Both the position numbers and the translations under genes were made by a program. From assembly GCA_023391635.1 (NCBI GenBank), contig JAEWAQ010000038.1:57038-121037 (forward strand): 64,000 nt of DNA. Direction: 5' to 3'. The stretch's first letter is position 1; each line of letters begins with the position of its first letter. Of the stretch, positions 26,044 to 35,624 are shown piece by piece. Below the pieces are notes generated by a model. The model saw only the letters and a list, made by a program, of their open reading frames with translations, ran no database searches and was not told where the DNA came from. The stretch is from Bacillota bacterium. GTDB lineage: Bacteria > Bacillota > Bacilli > Paenibacillales > Paenibacillaceae.

Positions 26044-27189
26044 TTAACGGTATGGGAGATCCTGCAAGCTCATTAGCTTATCGAATATTAGCTTGACGCC
26101 ATTGGCCCAATTCGGGTCTTCCGCATAAGTCTCATTCAGCCATTCGAACGGATCGAAGCCTTCCGGCCGCTTGCTCGCTTGCCGCGACACGGTACGCGCC
26201 GCAATATCGGCGGAATGGCCGATATCCGTATTGAACTCTTCCCAGCTATGAAACACATTGAACGGATTGTTGGCGATTTGCTTTGCATGCTTCGCGGATT
26301 TCGGGACGAACCCTTGCTCCTGGCCGGTTATCGCAAACAGCAGCAGCGGGCTGACGTCATGTTGCCGCGCACTGTCCACGATGGCGCTGAAATAAGGCTC
26401 GTCCGCCAGCAAAGAATCGCGGCCGTTCAAATAAGCTTTCACCGCGGTCGTATCGATCTCCCGATACCGCATCGCATCAGGCATTCCGATGTCAGTTGAA
26501 GGCGCTTGCAGAACGGGAAATTCGATGGCAGGCAGAGGTGCGGAGGCGGGCTCAAGCAAGATTGCCTCCTCTTTGCCGCTTAGATAAGCAGTCGCAGCAA
26601 TGCTGCCGACAAGCACGACCACGGCAGCAGCCCAAGCCAGCTTAGGGATCGCCGCGGCGCTGATGCGCCGCCGCTTGTCCAATGCTGCACCAGCGAGCTC
26701 GGCGGTCTCTTCAAGCTCGCGCCCTGCCGGCAGCAGATCGACTGCGAATGAAGTCTCGCGGGCGCCGTCCTGCAACAGCTGCTGCCCGAACAGACGGGCG
26801 GCCAGCCGCTCGCCGCTCCACTGTCCCGGTGCGCGTTCCTGCATCCACCGCAGCACAGGGTCGAGAATGAGAGCTTCCATGGCGGGATCCGGCAACGCCA
26901 CCGATGCGCACGCGTCCAGCACGTCCTCCGGTTCGATGGCGCGGCGTTCGCTGACGAGGCATTGGCGGACCAGCCGGCCCGCAATCCGTTCTTTCACGTC
27001 CGCCGGCAGATCGGGCAAGCGGCGGTTCACGGTTTGCCGCACCGCTGTCGCCACGATTTCGGCACGCTCCCTACCGGGTAACGCCGCATATTTGGCATGC
27101 ACGTATCGGCGAATGACGCCAACGTCTGCCGGAGACAACAAAACGGCATTTCCCATCGCTGAGATCACCTGCCTTACGTCAGGCGGCAT
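26044..27189 (-). CDS. Single-pass membrane protein with glucosaminidase/lysozyme-like domain
   Basis: About 180 cytoplasmic residues rich in Ala, Arg and Glu are followed by one membrane segment (LAWAAAVVVLVGSIAATAYL) and an extracytoplasmic domain whose core (YFSAIVDSARQHDVSPLLLF, then ITGQEQGFVP with a candidate catalytic Glu, and NNPFNVFHSW) resembles lysozyme-like glucosaminidases. It may cut or bind peptidoglycan at the cell surface. The start is uncertain: ATG 27189 has a weak ribosome site, whereas ATG 27156 has AGGTGATC upstream. It lies 42 bases after dfrA and may be in the same transcript. Confidence 0.7.
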   Translation of the reverse strand: MPPDVRQVISAMGNAVLLSPADVGVIRRYVHAKYAALPGRERAEIVATAVRQTVNRRLPDLPADVKERIAGRLVRQCLVSERRAIEPEDVLDACASVALPDPAMEALILDPVLRWMQERAPGQWSGERLAARLFGQQLLQDGARETSFAVDLLPAGRELEETAELAGAALDKRRRISAAAIPKLAWAAAVVVLVGSIAATAYLSGKEEAILLEPASAPLPAIEFPVLQAPSTDIGMPDAMRYREIDTTAVKAYLNGRDSLLADEPYFSAIVDSARQHDVSPLLLFAITGQEQGFVPKSAKHAKQIANNPFNVFHSWEEFNTDIGHSADIAARTVSRQASKRPEGFDPFEWLNETYAEDPNWANGVKLIFDKLMSLQDLPYR

Positions 27190-27231
27190 GCAGCCGCCTA
27201 TTCCGATATGCGATCCATGGCTGTAACGGCT

Positions 27232-27729
27232 TTATAGCTGCGGCCGCAATACCCTGTCGTACACAGCGAATGCATACGGCAGATCGTTCTTCTCATCCCG
27301 AACGCCAGGTGTGCGTGACGCCAGCTTCCATTCGCGGGAAGGGAGCTCGGGAAAGCAAGCATCTCCCTCGAACGCTTGATCGATCTCCGTCAACAGGACA
27401 CGATCGGCGTAAGGGAGCATCAAGCGATAGATTTCCTCGCCGCCGATCACCATCAAATCCTGGTCGCCGATTCGCCCCAAAGCCTCTTCCGCAGAACGGA
27501 CAAGCATGCATCCATCGGGCGCTTTGGTTAACGTGCGGGACAAAATTACGTTCGTGCGGTTTTTTAACGGGCCCTTCAGCGATTCGAACGTCTTGCGGCC
27601 CATCAGCACCGTCATTCCCTTCGTCTGGGCAACGAAATAAGCCGTATCCGCCGGAAGCCGCCAAGGCAGCCGATTGTTCGCCCCGATGACGCCGTTCGAG
27701 GCGGCGGCAGCGATCATGCTGATCGTCAT
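27232..27729 (-). CDS. folA: Dihydrofolate reductase
   Basis: At 165 residues this is a standard bacterial DHFR: N-terminal ISMIAAAASNGVIGANNRLPWRLP, TVLMGRKTFESL, VMVIGGEEIYRL-type motif (LMVIGGEEIYRLMLPYADRV) and a C-terminal aromatic strand. It reduces dihydrofolate to tetrahydrofolate with NADPH and so regenerates the cofactor oxidised by thymidylate synthase, encoded 37 bases upstream in the same operon. AAGGAAGGTGA precedes the ATG. Confidence 0.95.
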   Translation of the reverse strand: MTISMIAAAASNGVIGANNRLPWRLPADTAYFVAQTKGMTVLMGRKTFESLKGPLKNRTNVILSRTLTKAPDGCMLVRSAEEALGRIGDQDLMVIGGEEIYRLMLPYADRVLLTEIDQAFEGDACFPELPSREWKLASRTPGVRDEKNDLPYAFAVYDRVLRPQL

Positions 27730-27766
27730 GGACGGTCACCTTCCTTATGCTTGATAGCCTGAGTCC

Positions 27767-28561
27767 TCATATGGCAACCGGTGCCTTGATCGCAGGGTGA
27801 TGCTCGTAGCCGGCAAACTCGAAATCCTCGTAGACGTAATCAAAGATTGAATCCGGCTTGCGCTTGATGACGAGCGTCGGCAGCGGCAGCGGATCGCGCG
27901 TGAGCTGCAGCTTCACCTGCTCCAGATGGTTGTTGTAAATATGCACGTCTCCGCCGGAGAAGACGAATTCGCCAACTTCCAGCTCGCACTGTTGTGCGAC
28001 CATATGGGTAAGCAGCGCGTAGGATGCGATATTGAAAGGCAAGCCGAGGAACGTATCGACCGAGCGCATCGTCAGCATGCAGCTGAGCTTGCCGCCCGCT
28101 ACGTAAAATTGGAACAGCAAATGGCATGGCGGCAGCTTCATCTGATCGATAACCGCCACGTTCCATGCGCTGACCAGATGCCGCCGCGAGTCGGGGTTGC
28201 GCTTGATCGCCTCGACGACTTGGGCGATCTGGTCGATCTTCCGCCCGTCCGGCGACTCCCATGCGCGCCACTGCGACCCGTAGACCGGGCCCAGATCGCC
28301 GTTCTCGTCTGCCCATTCGTCCCAGATCGAGACGCCGTTCTCTTTCAAATACCGGATATTCGTATCTCCCCGCAGAAACCAGAGCAGCTCATGCACGACC
28401 GATTTCAAATGAATGCGCTTGGTCGTCACGAGCGGAAATCCTTCGTTCAAGTCATATCGCAGCTGCCTGCCGAAGACGGAAATCGTGCCCGTCCCGGTCC
28501 GGTCTTGTTTCACGGTTCCATGATCCAGCACATCTTGCAGCAAATCCAAGTAATTGCGCAC
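27767..28561 (-). CDS. thyA: Thymidylate synthase (ThyA)
   Basis: At 264 residues this is the E. coli-type ThyA. It shows DRTGTGTISVFGRQLRYDL, the catalytic Cys in LPPCHLLFQFYV, RSVDTFLGLPFNIASYA and the nucleotide-binding HIYNNHLEQ. It methylates dUMP using methylene-tetrahydrofolate and forms an operon with folA. The start is GTG 28561 with AGAGGTG upstream. A minus-strand TACAAT around 28630-28635 is a possible -10. Confidence 0.96.
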   Translation of the reverse strand: MRNYLDLLQDVLDHGTVKQDRTGTGTISVFGRQLRYDLNEGFPLVTTKRIHLKSVVHELLWFLRGDTNIRYLKENGVSIWDEWADENGDLGPVYGSQWRAWESPDGRKIDQIAQVVEAIKRNPDSRRHLVSAWNVAVIDQMKLPPCHLLFQFYVAGGKLSCMLTMRSVDTFLGLPFNIASYALLTHMVAQQCELEVGEFVFSGGDVHIYNNHLEQVKLQLTRDPLPLPTLVIKRKPDSIFDYVYEDFEFAGYEHHPAIKAPVAI

Positions 28562-28672
28562 GAAGCGACACCTCTATTGTTTCATTTTCACACGATTGCA
28601 CCGTTTTCGGTCCTTGCGAATCCTCGTCTATTGTATCATCCCGGCTCCTTCCCTGTCGATGTATGGACGTGA

Positions 28673-28692
28673 TATAATAAGAACAAATGTAC
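28673..28692 (+). promoter_or_regulatory. -10 element with LexA-like site before the Uma2 gene
   Basis: TATAAT at 28673-28678 is followed two bases later by GAACAAATGTAC (28681-28692), which matches GAAC-N4-GTTC at seven of eight fixed positions. It is followed by the palindrome CGAATTCG. The -35 is weak. LexA control is possible but the box is imperfect and single. Confidence 0.35.
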
Positions 28693-28715
28693 GAATTCGA
28701 TGGGGGTTGAACATA

Positions 28716-29318
28716 TTGACGGATTCCAAAAAGAAGAAGCCAATAGATGAGATTCGCGAATCGAATATGACGTACGATCTGTATGCCGCCATGCCGGATG
28801 ACGGCAACCGTTACGAGATCGACGACGGCGTGCTTGAATTGATGAGTCCGGGTCCGAATACAGTCCATCAAACTGTTTTGCAAGCCCTTCAAGAAGTCAT
28901 GCTCGGCGATTGTCGTGAAAACTACCTGATCTATCTTGCTCCGCTTGATGTCATCCTGACCCAAAGAGAAGTCAAGCAACCGGACATGATCATGGTTCAT
29001 AAATCCCGCACATCCATCGTCACCTATCGCGGCATTGAAGGTCCGCCCGATCTAGTTGTCGAGGTCAGTTCGGAATATTCCTTGCGGCGCGACAGAATCA
29101 AGAAAGCGAAAGCTTATGCCAAATACGGCGTGCCGGAATATTGGATCGTGGACATCGCCAATATGGCGCTCGAACAGTATGTTCTGCGTGAAGATGTTTA
29201 CGAGCTCGTGGAATTGTACCGGGAAGACGATGTCATCCGCTCCAACCTGCTCACCTGCGTTTCGTTTTCCATGAATGACGTGCTCCGATCGATCCCCTAT
29301 ATGCCTCCGAAAGCGTAA
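28716..29318 (+). CDS. Uma2 family (DUF820) restriction-endonuclease-fold protein
   Basis: This 200-residue protein has the Uma2 plan: YEIDDGVLELMSPGPNTVHQ near residue 30, KQPDMIMVHKSR, PPDLVVEVSSEYS and the RRDRIKKAKAYAKYGVPEYWIVD block. These supply the Asp/Glu and Lys of a PD-(D/E)xK nuclease-like site. The family is widespread in cyanobacteria and some Bacillota, and its role is unknown. The start is TTG 28716 (MTDSKKKKPIDE) with GATGGGGG upstream; an internal ATG at MTYDLY is a fallback. It ends at a shared terminator. Confidence 0.83.
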   Translation: MTDSKKKKPIDEIRESNMTYDLYAAMPDDGNRYEIDDGVLELMSPGPNTVHQTVLQALQEVMLGDCRENYLIYLAPLDVILTQREVKQPDMIMVHKSRTSIVTYRGIEGPPDLVVEVSSEYSLRRDRIKKAKAYAKYGVPEYWIVDIANMALEQYVLREDVYELVELYREDDVIRSNLLTCVSFSMNDVLRSIPYMPPKA

Positions 29319-29363
29319 ATCACGAATCCGAATCTGCCGCCCGAACCGATCTGTCATAACGCC

Positions 29364-29407
29364 AAAAACCTCCATCCCCGCTTATTCAGCAGCAGGCGAT
29401 GGAGGTT
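29364..29407. terminator. Bidirectional intrinsic terminator
   Basis: Ten-bp arms AACCTCCATC (29367-29376) and its complement (29398-29407) enclose a 21-base loop. Five T follow on the minus strand and a short T-tract on the plus strand. It serves the pdh operon and the Uma2 gene. Confidence 0.8.
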
Positions 29408-29473
29408 CGTTTCATTAGGCGGCAGAAGTTCTTTCTTTCATGCTGGAAAATGGTTCGATCGGCCGATTCGGCT

Positions 29474-30892
<1,419 letters not shown>

Positions 30893-30895
30893 TCC

Positions 30896-32251
30896 TTACA
30901 CCTCCATAATGAGAAGTTCCGGATCGCTCAGCAGCTGTTTCATGTAATTCAGGAAATTTTGCGCCGTGGCGCCGTCGATGATGCGGTGGTCGAAGCTGAG
31001 CGACAACGCCATTACGGGCGCGGCGACGATCTCGCCGTTCTTCACGACCGGCTTCTCGCTGATCCGACCGGTGCCGAGAATGGCCACTTCCGGGAAATTG
31101 ATGACCGGCGTGAAGAACATGCCGCCCGCGGAGCCGATGTTCGTGATCGAGATCGTGCTGCCCTTGATCTCGCCCGGCGCCAGCTTGCCGTCGCGGCCGC
31201 GCGACGCCAGGTCGCGAATTTCGTTGGCGATCGTCCATACGTTCTTCCGATCGGCGTCGAACACGACCGGCACGATAAGGCCGTTGTCCGTATCGGTCGC
31301 AATGCCGATATTGTAATACTTCTTGTAGACGATCTCGTTCGCCACTTCGTCGATCATCGCATTCATCGACGGGAACTCGCGGCATGCCGCGACGAGCGCC
31401 TTGATGATGAACGGCAAGTACGTCAGCTTGACGCCTTTCTTCTCCGCGATCGGCTTGGCGCGCGTGCGCAGCGCCACCAGCGCGGATACGTCCACTTCGT
31501 CCATCAGCGTCACATGCGGCGCCGTATACACGGACTTGACCATCGCATTGGCGATCGCCTTGCGGATGCCTTTGAACGGCACGCGCTCTTCCGCGCCTTG
31601 GCCGACAGCTCCTGTCGCAACGACCGGGTTCGCGGCGCCGTTCGCACCGCTGGCTGCCGCTGCGTCGACTGGAGCCGCCACTGCTGCCGCAGCTGCGCCG
31701 CCGCCAGCTTGATGTCCGCTCACGTCCTCGCGCGTGATTCGGCCGTTCTTGCCGGTGCCCTGCACTTCGGCGATATTGACGCCCTGCTCGCGCGCGAACT
31801 TGCGCACGCTCGGAGTCGCCAGCACGATGCCGCCAGCCGAAGCCGGCACGGATTCGGCAGCGGCGGGCTTCGCTTCCGCCTGCGCTGCCTCTGCTGCCGG
31901 CTGCTGCGCCGGCTCGCCCAACGTGTCCGCCCCGCCGACCGCGCTGTTGCCGGACGCGCCGCCAACCGCTTGTCCATGCGTTTCTTCAGCGTGCGACTGC
32001 TCCGGCAGCTCGCCTTCCGCCTCGATGATCGCGACGACTTCGCCCATGCGCATCGTCTGCCCGTCCTTGGCCAGCACTTCCAGCACTTTGCCATTCACCG
32101 GACTAGGCACTTCGACGATCGCTTTGTCGTTTTGCACTTCCATGATGATATCGTCGTCCGTCACCGTCTGACCCGGCGAGATGTGCATCTTGACGATCTC
32201 GCCTTCATGCAGTCCTTCCCCCAGCTCCGGGAACCGATATTCGAATCTGGC
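30896..32251 (-). CDS. pdhC: Pyruvate dehydrogenase E2, dihydrolipoamide acetyltransferase
   Basis: One lipoyl domain (lipoylated Lys in VQNDKAIVEVPSPV, about residue 43) is followed by an Ala/Pro/Glu-rich linker, a peripheral subunit-binding domain (ATPSVRKFAREQGVNIAEV) and the acetyltransferase core with the catalytic SFDHRIIDGATAQNF. The linker after the binding domain is very Ala/Gly-rich. The start is GTG 32251, which has GGAGGTG at good distance and gives MARFEYRFPELGEG; an upstream in-frame GTG lies within that ribosome site. E2 forms the core of the complex and transfers acetyl to CoA. Confidence 0.94.
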   Translation of the reverse strand, partial: ARFEYRFPELGEGLHEGEIVKMHISPGQTVTDDDIIMEVQNDKAIVEVPSPVNGKVLEVLAKDGQTMRMGEVVAIIEAEGELPEQSHAEETHGQAVGGASGNSAVGGADTLGEPAQQPAAEAAQAEAKPAAAESVPASAGGIVLATPSVRKFAREQGVNIAEVQGTGKNGRITREDVSGHQAGGGAAAAAVAAPVDAAAASGANGAANPVVATGAVGQGAEERVPFKGIRKAIANAMVKSVYTAPHVTLMDEVDVSALVALRTRAKPIAEKKGVKLTYLPFIIKALVAACREFPSMNAMIDEVANEIVYKKYYNIGIATDTDNGLIVPVVFDADRKNVWTIANEIRDLASRGRDGKLAPGEIKGSTISITNIGSAGGMFFTPVINFPEVAILGTGRISEKPVVKNGEIVAAPVMALSLSFDHRIIDGATAQNFLNYMKQLLSDPELLIMEV

Positions 32252-32330
32252 CACCTCTGACACCTCCACAACAAATATACCCTACATGTGACATGATGTT
32301 CGATGCTGAATTTCGAACCCGCTCTCTATA

Positions 32331-33308
32331 TTAGAATGCCAATACCTCATTGGCGGTCTTGGCAATGCGCGCCGGCGTCGGCAGCCAGGCGTCCTCGATC
32401 TGAGCAAAAGGATAGGCCGTATCCGGCCCTGCGCAGCGCAGCACCGGCGCTTCCAGGTGCAGGATCGCCTTCTCGTTGATCTGGGCGATGATTTCCGCCG
32501 CCGCGCCGGACGACTTCTGCGCTTCCTGCACGACGATCGCGCGGTTCGTCTTCTGAATGGAAGCCACGATCGTCTCGATATCCAGCGGCACGAGCGTGCG
32601 AATATCGATCACCTCGGCCGAGACGCCGTTCTTGGCGAGCTCGTCTGCCGCTTTGAGCGCGGTATGGACCATCAGGCCGTAAGAAATGATCGTAATGTCC
32701 TTGCCTTCCCGCACCACCTTGGCTTTGCCGATCGGTACCGTGTATTCGCCTTCGGGCACCTCGTCGCGGAATGCATGGTATAAGTTCAAGTGTTCCATGA
32801 AGAAGACCGGATCGTTCTCGCGGATGGCCGAAATGAGCAATCCTTTGGCATCGTACGGATTCGAAGGGATGACGACTTTGATCCCGGGCGTCTGCATCGC
32901 GAGTCCTTCGAGCGAATCGGTATGCAGCTCCGCCGCTTTAACACCGCCGCCGAACGGCGTGCGGAACACGATCGGAGCGTTATACCGCCCTCCGGAGCGG
33001 TAGCGCATGCGCGCCGCCTGCACGAACATCTGGTCGAGCGCCTCATAGATAAAGCCGACGAACTGGATTTCCGCGATCGGCCGAAACCCTTGTACGCCAA
33101 GACCGACCGCCAGACCGCCGATCGCCGATTCCGCGAGCGGGGTATCGAATACGCGATCGCTGCCGAATTGGCTTTGCAAGCCTTCCGTTGCCCGGAATAC
33201 GCCGCCGACCTTGCCGACGTCTTCGCCGAAGACGAGCACTTTCGCGTCGCGTTCCAGTTCGACCCGCATCGCGTCGCGGATCGCTTCTTTCATATTCATT
33301 TGCGCCAT
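32331..33308 (-). CDS. pdhB: Pyruvate dehydrogenase E1 component, beta subunit
   Basis: At 325 residues this shows the PdhB hallmarks MNMKEAIRDAMRVELERD, VFGEDVGKVGGVFRAT, TPLAESAIGGLAVGLGVQGF and a C-terminal transketolase domain. With PdhA it forms the E1 heterotetramer that decarboxylates pyruvate on thiamine diphosphate. It starts 22 bases after pdhA; a 79-base gap separates it from pdhC. The branched-chain homologue is possible in principle, but the gene order and E2 favour pyruvate. Confidence 0.94.
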   Translation of the reverse strand: MAQMNMKEAIRDAMRVELERDAKVLVFGEDVGKVGGVFRATEGLQSQFGSDRVFDTPLAESAIGGLAVGLGVQGFRPIAEIQFVGFIYEALDQMFVQAARMRYRSGGRYNAPIVFRTPFGGGVKAAELHTDSLEGLAMQTPGIKVVIPSNPYDAKGLLISAIRENDPVFFMEHLNLYHAFRDEVPEGEYTVPIGKAKVVREGKDITIISYGLMVHTALKAADELAKNGVSAEVIDIRTLVPLDIETIVASIQKTNRAIVVQEAQKSSGAAAEIIAQINEKAILHLEAPVLRCAGPDTAYPFAQIEDAWLPTPARIAKTANEVLAF

Positions 33309-33330
33309 GATGATCTACTCCCCCAGCGGA

Positions 33331-34434
33331 TTATTGAAAGTCGGCCTTCTGTTCTTCCAGATGCGGCGGCGTATGCTCGAACATCGAATCGATCAGGCCG
33401 GACACGGTCATCTTCTCCGTCTGCTCCGCTTTCTTGATCTGTTCGTTGACCTTGCTCTTCGCTTCCTCTTTCACGCGCGCGGTATCTTCGTCCGTCCACA
33501 GTCCCTTTTTGGCCAAATAGTTGCCGAATCGCACGAGCGGATCCTTCAGGCTCCATTCCGCTTCCTCTTCCTTCGTGCGGTACTTCGTCGTATCGTCGGC
33601 CATCGAGTGCGGACGATAGCGGTACGTCAATCCTTCGATCAGCGTAGCGCCGCCGCCGCTGCGGGCGACCTCCGCCGCTTCGCGCACCGCCGCAATGACG
33701 GCGAGCACGTCCATACCGTCGACCTGCACGCCGCGAATACCGGCCGCGATCGCCTTATGCGCGATCGATTGGGCCGCCGTCTGCTTGGAGAACGGCGTCG
33801 TGATCGCATACCCGTTATTTTGTACAAAGTAGATGACGGGCAGCTTGAACGCGCCGGCGAAGTTCAATCCTTCGTAAAAATCGCCTTGGGACGATCCTCC
33901 ATCGCCGGTATACGTAATGGCTACGCTCTTCTCCTGTTTCAACTTGAAGCCCATCGCGATCCCCGTGGCATGCAGAATCTGCGCGCCGATGATAATCTGC
34001 GGCATGAGCACGTTCACGCCTTCGGGAATCTGTCCGCCATGCTGGTGGCCGCGGGAATACAGGAACGCTTGATACAGCGGCAGGCCATGCCATACGATCT
34101 GCGGCATATCGCGATAACCCGGACAGACAAAGTCTTCCGGCTTTAGGGCGTATTCGCTGCCGACCATGGTTGCTTCCTGGCCGGATACCGGGGCGTAGAA
34201 GCCCAGGCGTCCCTGGCGGCCCAAATTGATCGCCCGGTCGTCCCAAGCGCGGGTAAATACCATACGATACATGATTTCCTTCAATTGCTCGTCGGACAAT
34301 TCCGGCAGGTAGTCCGGGTTCACGACATCGCCATCAATCGACAGCACGCCAAGCGGCGCGACATCGGCAGCATGCACTTCGTGCGACAAGCTGCCTGCAG
34401 CTTGCTCGGGGGCTTCCATCATTACTCTGCTCAT
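33331..34434 (-). CDS. pdhA: Pyruvate dehydrogenase E1 component, alpha subunit
   Basis: This subunit carries the thiamine diphosphate motif GDGGSSQGDFYEGLNFAG...NN and the regulatory-loop region YRYRPHSMADDTTKYR. Upstream blocks YAPVSGQEATMVGSEYAL and GYRDMPQIVWHGLPL are typical of Gram-positive PdhA. The start is ATG 34434 with GAGGTGA upstream; a GTG three codons earlier lies inside that site. A good promoter precedes it at 34486-34515. It leads the operon. Confidence 0.94.
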   Translation of the reverse strand: MSRVMMEAPEQAAGSLSHEVHAADVAPLGVLSIDGDVVNPDYLPELSDEQLKEIMYRMVFTRAWDDRAINLGRQGRLGFYAPVSGQEATMVGSEYALKPEDFVCPGYRDMPQIVWHGLPLYQAFLYSRGHQHGGQIPEGVNVLMPQIIIGAQILHATGIAMGFKLKQEKSVAITYTGDGGSSQGDFYEGLNFAGAFKLPVIYFVQNNGYAITTPFSKQTAAQSIAHKAIAAGIRGVQVDGMDVLAVIAAVREAAEVARSGGGATLIEGLTYRYRPHSMADDTTKYRTKEEEAEWSLKDPLVRFGNYLAKKGLWTDEDTARVKEEAKSKVNEQIKKAEQTEKMTVSGLIDSMFEHTPPHLEEQKADFQ

Positions 34435-34485
34435 TAAGGTCACCTCATCTGGTCATTGTGGAAGAGGAGTTTCTGTTATAGAATT

Positions 34486-34515
34486 ATTATACTTCTGTTT
34501 ATATCATTTGGTCAA
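34486..34515 (-). promoter_or_regulatory. Sigma-A promoter of the pdh operon
   Basis: On the minus strand TTGACC (34515-34510) and TATAAT (34491-34486) are 18 bases apart, about 50 bases before pdhA. The whole 247-base gap to the divergent esterase is AT-rich and holds no gene. Confidence 0.7.
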
Positions 34516-34681
34516 AGGGATATGCGAATATTCCTTATACTGATTGGATTTATCGTTTGAATTGTTTGTATAACAGTTACTGATAATTATTATAACAAGA
34601 TGATACAATACCGGTCTGAACCCTTCATTGGTGTTCCCATGGCAGCATGTTCCCATACATTCATACCAGGAGGTACTAGCG

Positions 34682-35434
34682 ATGTCCGATCGACCTATCG
34701 TCAAGCGTACCGTTGTCAAACACACCGTGCCGAGCCGCTTGCTGCCGGACGGCAAACGCGATGTCCGGATCTACTTGCCGCCGGGATACCAAGAGACGCT
34801 CAGCTATCCTGTCGTATACTGCCAAGACGGGGAAGATTTCTTCAACTTCGGCCGCATCGCGACGTTCTCGCACCGTTTTATCCTCGAAGAAGACTGGGAT
34901 CCGTTTATCGTCGTCGGCGTCGATGTCGACAAGTGCGACCGCACGTCCGAATACATGCCGGGCGGCGCTCGGCATATGGCGTATACGAAGTTCTGGACGG
35001 AGGAACTGCTGCCGGACATCGAGCGGCATTATGCCGTGCGCGCCGCCCCGAACGAGCGTCTGCTGGCCGGCGACTCGCTCGGGGCGACGGCGTGCCTCAG
35101 CGCTGTTGCCGCGAGACCGGACCTGTTCACGCGCGTGCTGTCTTTATCAGGCGCATACTACGACGTGCCCGGTCATCCGATCGCTGCGCTGCCGGACTTG
35201 TCCGCCCTCTCGGTATGGATGATCGTCGGATTGCAGGAGACGGCGTTCCGCACCGATACCGGTGTCTATGACTTCGTCGTGTTGAATCGGCAAATGAAGC
35301 AATTGCTCGTGGACAGAGGTGCAACGGTGATCTATTCCGAACGCGAAGGGGAACACAAATGGGGATTCTGGCAGCAGGTGCTGCCTGAAGCGCTTGCCGC
35401 GTTTTTGGGCCCCGCGCCCCTCCTCACCGTCTGA
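34682..35434 (+). CDS. Esterase-D/enterochelin-esterase-like alpha/beta hydrolase
   Basis: A 250-residue alpha/beta hydrolase without signal peptide. The nucleophile motif is LAGDSLGATA (Ser near residue 127), an acidic residue lies in the GLQETAF region, and the C-terminal GEHKWGFWQQVLPEAL supplies the His. The early RDVRIYLPPGYQETLSYPVVY is typical of the putative-esterase (DUF) family that includes Fes and antigen 85. The natural substrate is unknown. AGGAGGT precedes ATG 34682. It is monocistronic. Confidence 0.88.
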   Translation: MSDRPIVKRTVVKHTVPSRLLPDGKRDVRIYLPPGYQETLSYPVVYCQDGEDFFNFGRIATFSHRFILEEDWDPFIVVGVDVDKCDRTSEYMPGGARHMAYTKFWTEELLPDIERHYAVRAAPNERLLAGDSLGATACLSAVAARPDLFTRVLSLSGAYYDVPGHPIAALPDLSALSVWMIVGLQETAFRTDTGVYDFVVLNRQMKQLLVDRGATVIYSEREGEHKWGFWQQVLPEALAAFLGPAPLLTV

Positions 35435-35452
35435 CCCCCCCATCATTATTAC

Positions 35453-35479
35453 AAGGCTCCCGAACGAGGAGCCTTTTTT
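35453..35479 (+). terminator. Intrinsic terminator of the esterase gene
   Basis: An 8-bp stem AAGGCTCC/GGAGCCTT with a seven-base loop is followed by six T. Confidence 0.92.
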
Positions 35480-35578
35480 CAACGGTATAAGTTTCACCTA
35501 TATACCTACTGATGTTGACGAGGGACGACGAAGTCGTTTTTACTTGATTTGGTTTAAATCGGCGGAAGGAGGTGAAAA

Positions 35579-35608
35579 ATGACAATCAACCTGATTCCTA
35601 CCGAATGA
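35579..35608 (+). CDS. Nine-residue leader peptide before the ger operon
   Basis: ATG 35579 opens a frame encoding MTINLIPTE and stopping at 35606-35608. It is preceded by GAAGGAGGTGAAAA, one of the best ribosome sites in the window, whereas gerA itself, 16 bases downstream, has only a weak one (GGTGG). The arrangement suggests translational coupling. A short 5-bp hairpin with a T-run (35525-35541) lies upstream. Whether the peptide matters is unknown. Confidence 0.5.
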   Translation: MTINLIPTE

Positions 35609-35624
35609 AAGCGGTGGCTAACCG

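Noticed and set aside
35481..35511. Sigma-G promoter for the ger operon
   Set aside because: GTATA and a CCTACTG-like -10 are present but the spacing is about 15 bases, too short for a confident call.
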